Shown here one piece after another: positions 1 to 7,498 of a stretch of DNA of 64,000 nt; within the stretch, counting starts at the first letter, position 1; every line of letters begins with the position of its first letter. The stretch lies in NCBI RefSeq assembly GCF_900111005.1, contig NZ_FOFV01000010.1, positions 248,001 through 312,000 of the forward strand. Reading direction: 5' to 3'. The stretch is from Lentzea albida (GTDB taxonomy: Bacteria; Actinomycetota; Actinomycetes; Mycobacteriales; Pseudonocardiaceae). A model generated the notes under the pieces. It made no database searches, was not told the origin of the DNA, and was given only the letters and a program-made list of their open reading frames with translations. The translations under genes and the position numbers were made by a program.

Positions 1-1
1 T

Positions 2-283
2 CCGTTGCTGGGACCGACGATCCGCGTGTGGATCTTCCTCTCGGTGATCGGGTCGCTGCAGCTGTTCGACCTCGTCTGGATCATGACGCTCGGCGGTCCC
101 GCCAACGCGTCGACGACCATGGCGGTCTACCTCACCGACCACGGCTTCAAGCGCTACGAGTTCGGCTTCGGCAGTGCGGTCGCGGTGATCCTGTTCATCA
201 TCTGCTTCGTGTTCGCGTTGTTCTACCAGCGGTTCGCCCTGCGCAGGGACACCGAGGGCGCTGTGACGTCGGGGGTGCGCTGA
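2..283 (+). CDS. Sugar ABC transporter permease, MalF-like (5' truncated by window edge)
   Basis: C-terminal 93 codons of a binding-protein-dependent sugar ABC permease; the reading frame runs off the left edge, so the true start is outside the window. Visible are the end of the permease core (TLGGPANASTT, the loop that in MalF-like permeases follows the last conserved helix pair) and a final hydrophobic helix VAVILFIICFVFALFY. In this family the protein pairs with a MalG-like partner in the membrane to import oligosaccharides. The next gene starts 1 bp after the stop and encodes that partner, and a GH10 xylanase follows with an ATGA overlap. The inferred cargo is therefore xylo-oligosaccharides. 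The binding protein gene must lie upstream of the window. Confidence 0.9.
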   Translation, partial: PLLGPTIRVWIFLSVIGSLQLFDLVWIMTLGGPANASTTMAVYLTDHGFKRYEFGFGSAVAVILFIICFVFALFYQRFALRRDTEGAVTSGVR

Positions 284-284
284 G

Positions 285-1103
285 GTGGTACGCCGCAACA
301 ACATCACCGGTTACCTGGCGGCGATCGCCGTCATCGGTGTGACCGTGGTCCCGCTGCTGTTCGTCGTGCTGGGCGGGTTCCGCACCACGGCGCAGATCAA
401 CGCGTCGCCCGCCGGGCTACCGGGGCCGTTCGTGTTCGACAACTACGTCGAGGTCGCCACGTCGCCGCAGTTCTGGCGGCTGCTCGGCAACAGCGCGCTG
501 ATCGCGGTGATCGCCACGACGCTGGCGGTCGGGCTCGGCTCGATGGCGGCGTTCGCCTTGTCCCGCTACGCGTTCCGGGGCAGGGAAGGGCTCTACACCC
601 TGTTCACGCTCGGCCTGCTGTTCCCGCTGGGCGTCGCGGCGCTGCCGCTGTACCTGTGGCTGCGCCAGCTCGGGATGCTGGAGAACCCGCTCGGCGTCGC
701 GATCCCGGAGGCGGCGTTCTCGCTGCCGGTGACGATCGTGATCCTGCGGCCGTTCATGCACGCGATCCCCGGTGAGCTCGAGGACGCCGCACTGCTCGAC
801 GGCGCGGCCAAGCTCGGTTTCTTCTGGCGGATCCTGCTGCCGCTGTCGCGGCCGGCGCTCATCACGGTGTCGGTGCTCGCGTTCGTCACCAGCTGGAACT
901 TCTTCCTGCTGCCGCTGCTGGTGTTCAACGACTCCACCAACTTCACCCTCCCGCTCGGCGTGGCGATGTTCCAGTCCGAGCACACCCAGGACACCGCGAA
1001 GGTGCTCGCCTTCACCGCGTTGTCCATGATCCCCGCGCTCACGTTCTTCGTGCTCGCCGAACGCCGGATGGTGGGCGGCCTGACCGGCTCTGTGAAGGGA
1101 TGA
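285..1103 (+). CDS. Sugar ABC transporter permease, MalG-like
   Basis: 272-residue inner-membrane permease of a carbohydrate ABC importer (MalG/UgpE type), with about six hydrophobic helices. The cytoplasmic EAA loop that docks the ATPase is seen near residues 163-180 (ELEDAALLDGAAKLGFFWR). GTG start at 285, 1 bp after the stop of the preceding permease, indicating translational coupling. No ATPase gene is adjacent, as is usual in actinobacteria where a shared MsiK-type ATPase energises many sugar importers. The stop overlaps the ATG of the GH10 xylanase (ATGA), so import and xylan cleavage are co-transcribed. Confidence 0.92.
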   Translation: MVRRNNITGYLAAIAVIGVTVVPLLFVVLGGFRTTAQINASPAGLPGPFVFDNYVEVATSPQFWRLLGNSALIAVIATTLAVGLGSMAAFALSRYAFRGREGLYTLFTLGLLFPLGVAALPLYLWLRQLGMLENPLGVAIPEAAFSLPVTIVILRPFMHAIPGELEDAALLDGAAKLGFFWRILLPLSRPALITVSVLAFVTSWNFFLLPLLVFNDSTNFTLPLGVAMFQSEHTQDTAKVLAFTALSMIPALTFFVLAERRMVGGLTGSVKG

Positions 1104-2119
1104 CCGTGCGAATCCGACTGGCAGTTGGCCTCGCCGTGCTGGTGGTGGCCGCGCAGGCCGCGCCCGCCTCGGCCGGGGGACCGTTGCAGGGCGTCACGAA
1201 GAGGTACGTGGGCAGTGCGGTGGCCGTCCAGCACCTCGAGGCCGAGGCGGACTACAAGGCGGTGCTGACGCGGGAGTTCGACAGCGTCACGCCGGAGAAC
1301 GAGATGAAGTGGGGCACCGTCGAGGCGGTGCGCGGCCAGTACGACTGGTCCGGCGCGGACGCGATCGTGGCCTACGCGAAGAAGACCGGCAAGTCCGTGC
1401 GCGGCCACACCCTGGTGTGGCACAGCCAGTTGCCCGACTGGGTGGGCGGTCTGGAAGCGGCGGAGCTGCGCGAGGTCGTGCGCGACCACGTGAAGACCGA
1501 GGCCGGCCGGTACCGCGGCAAGATCCGGGCGTGGGACGTCGTCAACGAGGCGTTCAACGAGGACGGCACGCGCCGGCCGACGGTGTTCCAGGAGAAGCTC
1601 GGCGACGGCTACATCGCCGACGCGCTGCGCTGGGCGCACCAGGCCGACCCGAAGGCCAAGCTCTACATCAACGACTACAACATCGAGGGCCTCAACCCGA
1701 AAAGCGACGCGACGTACGAGTTGGTGCGTTCGCTGAAGCGGCAGGGCGTGCCCATCCACGGCGTCGGCATCCAGGCGCACCTCTCGCTCATGTACGGGTT
1801 CCCGTCCGGCATGAAGGAGAACATCGCGCGGTTCGCCGCGCTCGGCCTGGACGTCGCGATCACCGAGGCGGACGTGCGGATCCCGTTGCCCGTCACGCCC
1901 GAGAAGCTGGCCGCGCAGGCGGACTACTTCGGGCAGGTCTGGGACGCCTGCCACGCGGTGAAGCGGTGCGTCGAGTTCACCACGTGGGGCTTCACCGACC
2001 GGCACTCGTGGGTGCCGGACGTGTTCCCCGGTGAGGGTGCCGCCTGTCTGTTCGACGAGAACCTGGTGCCGAAACCCGCCTACGCCCGGCTCAACCACCA
2101 CGGGCCGCGGCCGCGGTAG
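1100..2119 (+). CDS. Secreted GH10 endo-beta-1,4-xylanase
   Basis: 339 residues with an N-terminal signal peptide (hydrophobic 6-18, likely cleavage after ASA near 25) and a single GH10 (beta/alpha)8 barrel of normal length; no carbohydrate-binding module. The acid/base Glu is in WDVVNE (E150). The nucleophile Glu is in ITEADVR (E256), a variant of the more usual ITELDVR. Other GH10 marks are NEMKW near 67-71 and HTLVWHSQ near 103-110. It cleaves internal beta-1,4 links of xylan outside the cell. The ATG overlaps the upstream permease stop (ATGA), tying it to that importer. A 13-bp hairpin follows at 2148-2183. Confidence 0.95.
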   Translation: MTVRIRLAVGLAVLVVAAQAAPASAGGPLQGVTKRYVGSAVAVQHLEAEADYKAVLTREFDSVTPENEMKWGTVEAVRGQYDWSGADAIVAYAKKTGKSVRGHTLVWHSQLPDWVGGLEAAELREVVRDHVKTEAGRYRGKIRAWDVVNEAFNEDGTRRPTVFQEKLGDGYIADALRWAHQADPKAKLYINDYNIEGLNPKSDATYELVRSLKRQGVPIHGVGIQAHLSLMYGFPSGMKENIARFAALGLDVAITEADVRIPLPVTPEKLAAQADYFGQVWDACHAVKRCVEFTTWGFTDRHSWVPDVFPGEGAACLFDENLVPKPAYARLNHHGPRPR

Positions 2120-2147
2120 CCGTGCCTCGGCGCGGCACTCGTAGCAC

Positions 2148-2183
2148 CCCGGTGGTGCGGTCTGTTCCGGCCGCACCACCGGG
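2148..2183 (+). terminator. Strong hairpin, probable terminator after xylanase
   Basis: Perfect 13-bp inverted repeat (2148-2160 with 2171-2183, loop of 10), 29 bp after the xylanase stop. There is no T-tract, as is common for actinobacterial terminators. It separates the xylanase operon from the GH43 gene at 2229, which may have its own promoter or receive read-through. Confidence 0.65.
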
Positions 2184-2228
2184 CACCACCTCAGGACTTC
2201 GCTGCAGGCTCTAGCGGGGAGCGTCCAC

Positions 2229-3803
2229 TTGGCACAGTTCGAGAACCCGATCCTCCCCGGCTCGCACCCGGATCCGTCGGTGTGCCGGGCGGGATCGGAC
2301 TACTACCTCGTCACCTCGACGTTCGAGTACTTCCCCGGCCTGCCGATCTACCACAGCCGGGACCTGGTGCACTGGCGGCTGCTCGGGCACGTGCTGGACC
2401 GCCCGTCCCAGCTGCCGTTGCAGGGGGTGCGGGCGTCCGGTGGCCTGTACGCGCCGACGATCCGGTACCACGACGGCGTGTTCTACGTGGTGTGCACGCT
2501 GGTCGACGGCACCACCAAGAGCGGCAACTTCGTCGTGACGGCCGCGGATCCGGCCGGCGAGTGGTCGGAGCCGCAGTGGCTGCCCGAGGCGGACGGGTTC
2601 GACCCGTCGCTGTTCTTCGGCGACGACGGCCGCGCGTGGTGGACGGGCACCCGCGAGGTGCCCGGTGGCGGGCCCGGTCAGACCGAGGTGTGGCTGCGCG
2701 AGTTCGACCCCGTGCACAGGGAGCTGATCGGGGACGAGCACGTGCTGTGGACAGGCGCGTTGCGGGACTCCGTCTGGCTGGAGGCGCCGCACCTGTACGA
2801 GGTGGGAGGGAAGTACGTGCTGCTCTGCGCGGAGGGCGGCACGGACTTCGAGCACTCGGTGGTCGTGGCGACGGCGGACGAGGTCACCGGCCCGTACCGC
2901 GGTTCGCCGCTGAACCCCGTGCTGACCCACCGCCACCTCGGTCGTGACCACCCGATCGCCGCCGCCGGGCACGCGGACCTGGTGCTCACGCAGCACGGCC
3001 AGTGGTTCGCGGTGTTGCTCGCGACCCGGCCCTACGGCGGTTACAACTACAACCTCGGGCGCGAGACGTTCCTCGTGCCGGTGTCCTGGGAGGCGGGCGG
3101 TCCGGTGTTCAGCCCCGGTACGGGCAGGGTGGAGACGCGGTACGACGTTCCGGTGCTGCCCGCGCACCCGTGGCCGGAGGTGCCGGAGACCGACGACTTC
3201 GACGGGCCGGTCCTCGACCCCTCGTGGATGTTCCTGCGCACACCGGACGAGGTGTTCTGGTCGCTCGCGGACCGGCCGGGTCACCTGCGGCTGCGGGTGC
3301 GCCCGGAGTCGGTGACGGACCTGGCCACGCCGAGCCTCGTCGTGCGGCGCCAGCAGCACCAGGACTTCCACGCGTCCTGCGTGCTCGAGTTCGACCCGGC
3401 CCGGCCGGGGGAGACCGCGGGAATGGTGTTGCTGCAGAACGACGAGCACCACGTGCGGCTGCTGCTCGGCAGCCACCGCGAGGTCACCCTCGTGGTCCGC
3501 GCCGGCGGGCAGGACACCACGCTGGCGCGGACCACGGTGCCCGGCGGCGCCGTGCGCCTGTGCTTCGAGGCGACCGGCCAGGACCACCGGGCGCTGGTCG
3601 CCTCGGGCGGTGGCGAGTGGCGGCCGCTGGGCGAGCCGTTCGACGGACGGGTGCTGAGCACGCAGGCGGCAGGCGGGTTCACCGGCGTGCACATCGGACT
3701 GCTGGCGACGAGTTCCGGTGCGCCGAGCGGGTCGTGGGCCGACTTCGGCAGCTTCACCTACCGCGGGCTCAGTCCCTCGCGAGAACGTTCTGCAGCAGGG
3801 TGA
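2229..3803 (+). CDS. GH43 beta-xylosidase / arabinofuranosidase (XynB type), cytoplasmic
   Basis: 524 residues without a signal peptide. An N-terminal five-bladed GH43 propeller is followed by a beta-sandwich domain from about residue 310, the layout of intracellular XynB-type beta-xylosidases. Catalytic acids seen: base D15 in HPDP, pKa modulator D125 in GFDPSLFF, acid E185 in WLEAPH. It would release xylose (or arabinose) from imported xylo-oligosaccharides, completing the pathway started by the GH10 enzyme and importer upstream. TTG start chosen because it follows GGGGAG by 7 nt and begins directly at the domain. The 3' end overlaps the convergent Roadblock gene by 35 bp. Confidence 0.92.
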   Translation: MAQFENPILPGSHPDPSVCRAGSDYYLVTSTFEYFPGLPIYHSRDLVHWRLLGHVLDRPSQLPLQGVRASGGLYAPTIRYHDGVFYVVCTLVDGTTKSGNFVVTAADPAGEWSEPQWLPEADGFDPSLFFGDDGRAWWTGTREVPGGGPGQTEVWLREFDPVHRELIGDEHVLWTGALRDSVWLEAPHLYEVGGKYVLLCAEGGTDFEHSVVVATADEVTGPYRGSPLNPVLTHRHLGRDHPIAAAGHADLVLTQHGQWFAVLLATRPYGGYNYNLGRETFLVPVSWEAGGPVFSPGTGRVETRYDVPVLPAHPWPEVPETDDFDGPVLDPSWMFLRTPDEVFWSLADRPGHLRLRVRPESVTDLATPSLVVRRQQHQDFHASCVLEFDPARPGETAGMVLLQNDEHHVRLLLGSHREVTLVVRAGGQDTTLARTTVPGGAVRLCFEATGQDHRALVASGGGEWRPLGEPFDGRVLSTQAAGGFTGVHIGLLATSSGAPSGSWADFGSFTYRGLSPSRERSAAG

Positions 3804-4245
3804 GCGCCTGTTTGGCCACGACGTTGAACATGCCCATGGTGGTGTCCCGCTTGCCGAGCACCACCATGAGCGTGTCCTCGTCGACGCCGAACACGCCCAC
3901 CTGACCGGAGTCGCCCTCGAAGAACACCGCCTTCGGGAGGCCGATCCGGGCCTGCGAGGTGAACTGGCTCGCGAGACCGGCGGAGGCCGCGGCCATCGCC
4001 GCGACGCCGTCGTCCTCGACGTCGCGCGTGACGCCGCACAGCACCAGGCCGTCCCGCGTCGCGATCAGCACACCGTTGATCGAGATCGTGTCGATGCTGC
4101 CGTGGATCTCCTGCAGTGCCTCGGTCATCTTCCTGGCGTTGGTGCCCGCTGCCTGTCGCGCCATCGCCGGTGCGGCCACCGGCGTCGTCGATCCGCGCCT
4201 GCGCAGGGGCAGCGCGCCGGAGTTCTGCGCTGCCTGGGTGGACAT
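3769..4245 (-). CDS. Roadblock/LC7 domain protein (downstream of pair)
   Basis: 158 residues. A basic, low-complexity N-terminus (1-35) precedes a Roadblock/LC7 (MglB-like) fold of about 110 residues, with strands such as TISINGVLIATRDGLVL and MVVLGKRDTTMGMF. Proteins of this fold scaffold or regulate small Ras-like GTPases; in Streptomyces they occur in conservon (cvn) operons. Here it sits 5 bp after a second Roadblock protein, and neither a GTPase nor a DUF742 gene is adjacent. Its 3' end overlaps the convergent GH43 gene by 35 bp. Domain call firm, cellular role unknown. Confidence 0.8.
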   Translation of the reverse strand: MSTQAAQNSGALPLRRRGSTTPVAAPAMARQAAGTNARKMTEALQEIHGSIDTISINGVLIATRDGLVLCGVTRDVEDDGVAAMAAASAGLASQFTSQARIGLPKAVFFEGDSGQVGVFGVDEDTLMVVLGKRDTTMGMFNVVAKQALTLLQNVLARD

Positions 4246-4250
4246 CGCGG

Positions 4251-4622
4251 TCAGACCGTCAGGTCGGCTTCGATGGCCTTCAGGCTGTGCCTGGCGAGCG
4301 CGAGGTTGGCGCGTTCGCGGTCCAGCACGAGGTAGAGGAACAGCGAGTCACCCCGCTTGCCCTGCGACAACAGGCGGATCAGGTGGTACTGGCGGTGCAG
4401 GGTGATCAGGATGTCCTCGATCTCGTCGTTCAGGCCGAGAGCCGAGATCACCCGCTGCTTGGACCGCACGACCTCCGTGTTGCCGGCCGCGGCCACCTCG
4501 AGGTTCAGCCAGTCGCCGCCACCGATGGACCCGAGCGACATGCCGCTGTCGTAGTCCACGAGCGCCACCCCGAGCGCGCCGGTGATGTTCATGGCTTCTT
4601 TGAGCGCCGTTTCGATGTTCAT
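4251..4622 (-). CDS. Roadblock/LC7-like small protein
   Basis: 123 residues filled by one Roadblock/LC7-like domain: alternating helix and strand with GALGVALVDYDSG near 15-27, a central helix NTEVVRSKQRVIS, and a final strand pair DSLFLYLVLDRERANLALARH. Similar short proteins are widespread in streptomycetes and relatives, with no established biochemical activity known to me. First gene of a two-gene operon on the minus strand (5 bp to the next). Start ATG at 4622; AGGAG lies about 12 nt upstream. Heterodimer formation with the 158-residue partner is an inference from family behaviour. Confidence 0.78.
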   Translation of the reverse strand: MNIETALKEAMNITGALGVALVDYDSGMSLGSIGGGDWLNLEVAAAGNTEVVRSKQRVISALGLNDEIEDILITLHRQYHLIRLLSQGKRGDSLFLYLVLDRERANLALARHSLKAIEADLTV

Positions 4623-4824
4623 TCCGGTGTTCGTCTCCTCGTGCGCGCCTGTTCACACGCGGTGACGACTTCCCCGAGTCTCGACCGAAATCCGCTGGCA
4701 GACCGCGTGATCACGTCACCCTACGTCGCGACGCGGGGGCGAATGACAGGCCCGTTCGGAGCAACGTGCACGCGTTCGTGTCTCTTTAGGACCGAACGTG
4801 CGCACTGCTCACAATCTCTACATA

Positions 4825-4951
4825 GGACCGGTGGAGGTAGGCCTGGAGCACCGCGCCGACCCACGGGAAGTCCGCCCTCAGCTCTCGCAGGATGCCCAGC
4901 GTGGGGGTCCGTGGTGGTGTGGTCCTCGATGTCCAGTGTCACGGTCGTGCC
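4825..4951 (-). pseudogene. Frameshifted remnant of proline dehydrogenase
   Basis: Reading the minus strand, GTTVTLDIEDHTTTD continues one base out of frame as TLGILRELRADFPWVG and AVLQAYLHRS. Both halves match the conserved barrel region I recall for monofunctional proline dehydrogenases, and nothing else of that protein is present. The break coincides with a run of five C (plus-strand G 4903-4907), as expected for a one-base slip. No flanking ProDH sequence or P5C dehydrogenase gene is nearby. Only about 42 codons survive, so it is a dead fragment, not a gene. Confidence 0.7.
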
Positions 4952-4972
4952 CGGCGGACACGACTCCGCCCT

Positions 4973-4995
4973 CACGTCCCGTGCGACGGGACGTG
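4973..4995 (-). terminator. Hairpin downstream of nitroreductase-like gene
   Basis: Perfect 9-bp inverted repeat (4973-4981 with 4987-4995, loop TGCGA), 45 bp past the stop of the minus-strand gene ending at 5040. No T-tract. Confidence 0.55.
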
Positions 4996-5039
4996 GGGGC
5001 GGAGCAGGAGTGCAGCACCCTGGCCGGGCGGTGTCCGGG

Positions 5040-5465
5040 CTACTTCGGGTCGAGCACGAACAGCGGGATCAGCCGGTCCGTCTTCTCCTGGTACTCGGCG
5101 TAGTTCGGGAAGGCCGCGACGGCCCGCTCCCACCACCGCGCCCGCTCCTCGCCGTCGACCTCGCGCGCGGTGTACTCACCCTTCGCGGTGCCGTCCTGCA
5201 GCGAGATCTCCGGGTACGCCTTGATGTTGTGGTACCAGGTGGGGTGCTCGGGGGCACCGCCCTTGGACGCCACGACCGCGTAGCTGCCCTCGTGCTCCAC
5301 GCGCATCACCGGGGTGTAGCGCAGCTTGCCGCTCTTCGCACCCCGGACGGTCAGGAGCACGATCGGCCTGCCCGCGACCTTGATGCCCTCGGTCGTCCCG
5401 GTCTCCAGGATGGTCTTGGTCTGGTTCTGGACCCACTCGGTCGGGCTGAGTTCCACGTCTGCCAT
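5040..5465 (-). CDS. Deazaflavin (F420)-dependent nitroreductase-family protein
   Basis: About 141 residues from the ATG at 5465 ([13 protein letters not shown]). It belongs to the DUF385/Ddn split-barrel family: WVQNQ near the N-terminus, then [22 protein letters not shown] and [12 protein letters not shown]. These proteins bind F420H2 or related flavins and reduce quinones or nitro compounds; the substrate here cannot be read from sequence. The frame stays open 25 codons further upstream, but that part runs through the terminator repeat of the neighbouring operon and has no family similarity, so the internal ATG is preferred. Not obviously linked to the sugar genes around it. Confidence 0.88.
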   Translation of the reverse strand: MADVELSPTEWVQNQTKTILETGTTEGIKVAGRPIVLLTVRGAKSGKLRYTPVMRVEHEGSYAVVASKGGAPEHPTWYHNIKAYPEISLQDGTAKGEYTAREVDGEERARWWERAVAAFPNYAEYQEKTDRLIPLFVLDPK

Positions 5466-5480
5466 GAGACGATCAACGCA

Positions 5481-5515
5481 TCCGGGCCCCGCCGCATTCC
5501 TCGGCGCGGCCCGGA
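5481..5515 (-). terminator. Hairpin terminating the furanose ABC operon
   Basis: Imperfect 14-bp stem (5481-5494 with 5502-5515, one mismatch, loop of 7), 41 bp past the stop of the last permease gene (5556). It separates that operon from the nitroreductase-like gene. Confidence 0.6.
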
Positions 5516-5555
5516 GCCCCACGACCTGCGGGTTCTTCACCTGAGCGGGTGAGGC

Positions 5556-6518
5556 TCACCGCCGGACCATGGTCCTCTGCACCGCGATGAACACCAGCAG
5601 CAGGACGCCGATCACGATCTTCGTCCACCACGAGCTGAGCGTGCCCTGGAACGAGATCAGCGTCTGGATCGTGCCGAGCACCAGCACCCCGGCCAGCCCG
5701 CCGAGCACGTACCCGACGCCGCCCGCCAGCAGCGTCCCGCCGATCACCACGGCCGCGATGGCGTCGAGCTCCATGCCCACGGCGTGCAGGCCGTAGCCGG
5801 AGAGCATGTAGAGGCTGAACAGCAGCCCGGCCAGCGACGAGCAGAGGCCGCTGATGACGTACACGCCGACCTTCACGCGGGTGGTCGGCAGGCCCATCAG
5901 CAGCGCGGACGACTCGCTGCCGCCCACCGCGTACACCGTGCGGCCGAAGCGGGTGCGGTGCAGCACGTACATCGCGGCCGCGACGACGAGCAGTGCGATC
6001 ACGACGTTGTAGGTGATCGTGACGCCGCCCGGCAGCTCGATCGCAGCGGTGGCGACGTCGCGGAACGTCCTGTCCTTGATGGACACCGACTCCACGCTGA
6101 TCACGAAGCACAGGCCGCGGGCGAGGAACATGCCGGCGAGCGTGACGATGAACGGCTGGATGTCGAACTTGTGGATCACCAGCCCCATCAGCAGGCCGAG
6201 CGTCGACCCGATCAGCAGCACGGCGACGACCACCAGCGGTACCGGCCAGCCCGCCTGCAGCCCCGAGGCCGTGACCATGGTGGACAGTGCGACGACCGAG
6301 CCCACGGACAGGTCGATGCCGCCGCTGAGGATCACGAACGTCATGCCCGCGGCGAGGACGATCAGGAAGGCGTTGTCGATGAACAGGTTCGCGATCACCT
6401 GGCCGGACGCGAACCCGTCGTAGCGCGCCGAGCCGACGCCGAACGCGAGGACGAACAGCGCGACGGTCGCGAGCACCGGCAGGAAGCGCGACGGCACGCG
6501 CGGGGCGAGAGTGGTCAT
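5556..6518 (-). CDS. Sugar ABC permease, YjfF-like (furanose-type importer)
   Basis: 320 residues with eight or more hydrophobic helices. It is a RbsC/YjfF-type permease (BPD_transp_2) with the signatures MTFVILSGGIDLSVGSVVALS and DAIAAVVIGGTLLAGGVGYV. In E. coli YjfF and YtfT form the membrane channel of the galactofuranose importer. The operon sits opposite a GH51 arabinofuranosidase gene and next to araBDA, so L-arabinose (possibly the furanose form) is the likely cargo; that is inference. The start ATG overlaps the stop of the preceding permease by 4 bp. Last gene of the four-gene operon. Confidence 0.92.
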   Translation of the reverse strand: MTTLAPRVPSRFLPVLATVALFVLAFGVGSARYDGFASGQVIANLFIDNAFLIVLAAGMTFVILSGGIDLSVGSVVALSTMVTASGLQAGWPVPLVVVAVLLIGSTLGLLMGLVIHKFDIQPFIVTLAGMFLARGLCFVISVESVSIKDRTFRDVATAAIELPGGVTITYNVVIALLVVAAAMYVLHRTRFGRTVYAVGGSESSALLMGLPTTRVKVGVYVISGLCSSLAGLLFSLYMLSGYGLHAVGMELDAIAAVVIGGTLLAGGVGYVLGGLAGVLVLGTIQTLISFQGTLSSWWTKIVIGVLLLVFIAVQRTMVRR

Positions 6519-7498
6519 GACGGGACCGCCACCTTCCGGAAGCTCAGCGCGGCACGGGCCTTCGGTGCCTGGACCAGGCACACGGCGATCACGACGACCG
6601 CCTTGAACACCAGCGTCACCTCGGGGGCGACGCCGATCGTGTAGACGGTGGTGGTGAGGGTCTGGATGATCAGCGCGCCGAGCAGGGTGCCGGTCAGCGA
6701 GTACCGCCCGCCGGCGAGCGAGGTGCCGCCGATGACGACGGCGAGGATCGCGTCCATCTCGATCCACAGACCGGCGTTGTTGGCGTCGGCCGCGCTGACG
6801 TTCGAGCTGATCATCAGGCCGGCGATGCCCGCGCACACGGCGGCGAACACGTAGACGGTCCAGATGATGGTCCTCGACCGCACACCGGCGAGGCGGGAGG
6901 CCTCGGGGTTCACCCCGACGGCCTCGATCAGCATGCCCAGTGCGGTCTTCCTGGTCACGAACGCCACCAGCCCGAGCACGAGCAGGCTGATCAGGATCGA
7001 GATCGGCAACACCAGGAACCCGGCGCCGACCTGCTTGTAGGCGGTGTTGTTGACCGTGACGATCTGGCCCTCGGTCACGAGCATCGCGACACCGCGACCC
7101 GCGGTCATCAGCACCAGGGTGGCGATGATCGGCTGGATGCCGAGCCCCGCCACCAGGAAGCCGTTCCAGAGCCCCAGCACCGCGCACAGCACCAGGGCGA
7201 TGGCCATTCCGGCGATCGCGGTGCCGGCGCTGCCCGACGTTCCGATGTGGACACACGTCACGGCGCCCGCGATCGCCGCCACCGCGCCGACCGAGAGGTC
7301 GATGCCGCGGGTGGCGATCACCAGCGTCATGCCGAGCGCGATCAGCAACGTCGGGGCGCCGTTCTTCAGCACGTCGACGAGGCCGCCGTAGAGGGCGCCG
7401 TCCTGCATGCGCAACGAGAAGAAGGAGGGCGTCACGATCAGGTTGAGCAGCAGTAGAGCGGCCAGTGCGAGCAACGGCCACAGCAACCGGTTCTTCAC
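6515..7498 (-). CDS. Sugar ABC permease, YtfT-like
   Basis: 327 residues of the same RbsC-type permease fold as its neighbour: LIALGMTLVIATRGIDLSVG near 57-76 and the conserved DAILAVVIGGTSLAGGRYS. The N-terminal helix LLWPLLALAALLLLNLIV is the first membrane segment. GTG start at 7498 overlaps the ATPase stop by 4 bp (GTGA), and its own stop overlaps the next gene by 4 bp, so production of the three membrane-complex subunits is translationally coupled. It presumably forms a heterodimer with the YjfF-like permease. Confidence 0.92.
   Translation of the reverse strand: MKNRLLWPLLALAALLLLNLIVTPSFFSLRMQDGALYGGLVDVLKNGAPTLLIALGMTLVIATRGIDLSVGAVAAIAGAVTCVHIGTSGSAGTAIAGMAIALVLCAVLGLWNGFLVAGLGIQPIIATLVLMTAGRGVAMLVTEGQIVTVNNTAYKQVGAGFLVLPISILISLLVLGLVAFVTRKTALGMLIEAVGVNPEASRLAGVRSRTIIWTVYVFAAVCAGIAGLMISSNVSAADANNAGLWIEMDAILAVVIGGTSLAGGRYSLTGTLLGALIIQTLTTTVYTIGVAPEVTLVFKAVVVIAVCLVQAPKARAALSFRKVAVPS

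Larger units (their letters stand above)
4623..5039. other. Gene-free gap of 417 bp
   Basis: Between the Roadblock operon start (minus strand) and the 3' end of the nitroreductase-like gene. It holds the proline dehydrogenase scrap (4825-4951), a 9-bp terminator hairpin (4973-4995) and, in 4623-4800, presumably the promoter of the Roadblock operon. I could not pick a convincing -35/-10 pair there. Confidence 0.6.

Noticed and set aside
4721-4975. An 84-codon open frame on the minus strand
   Set aside because: Its first third is proline-dehydrogenase-like and the rest is the same homologous region read out of frame; treated as a pseudogene fragment.
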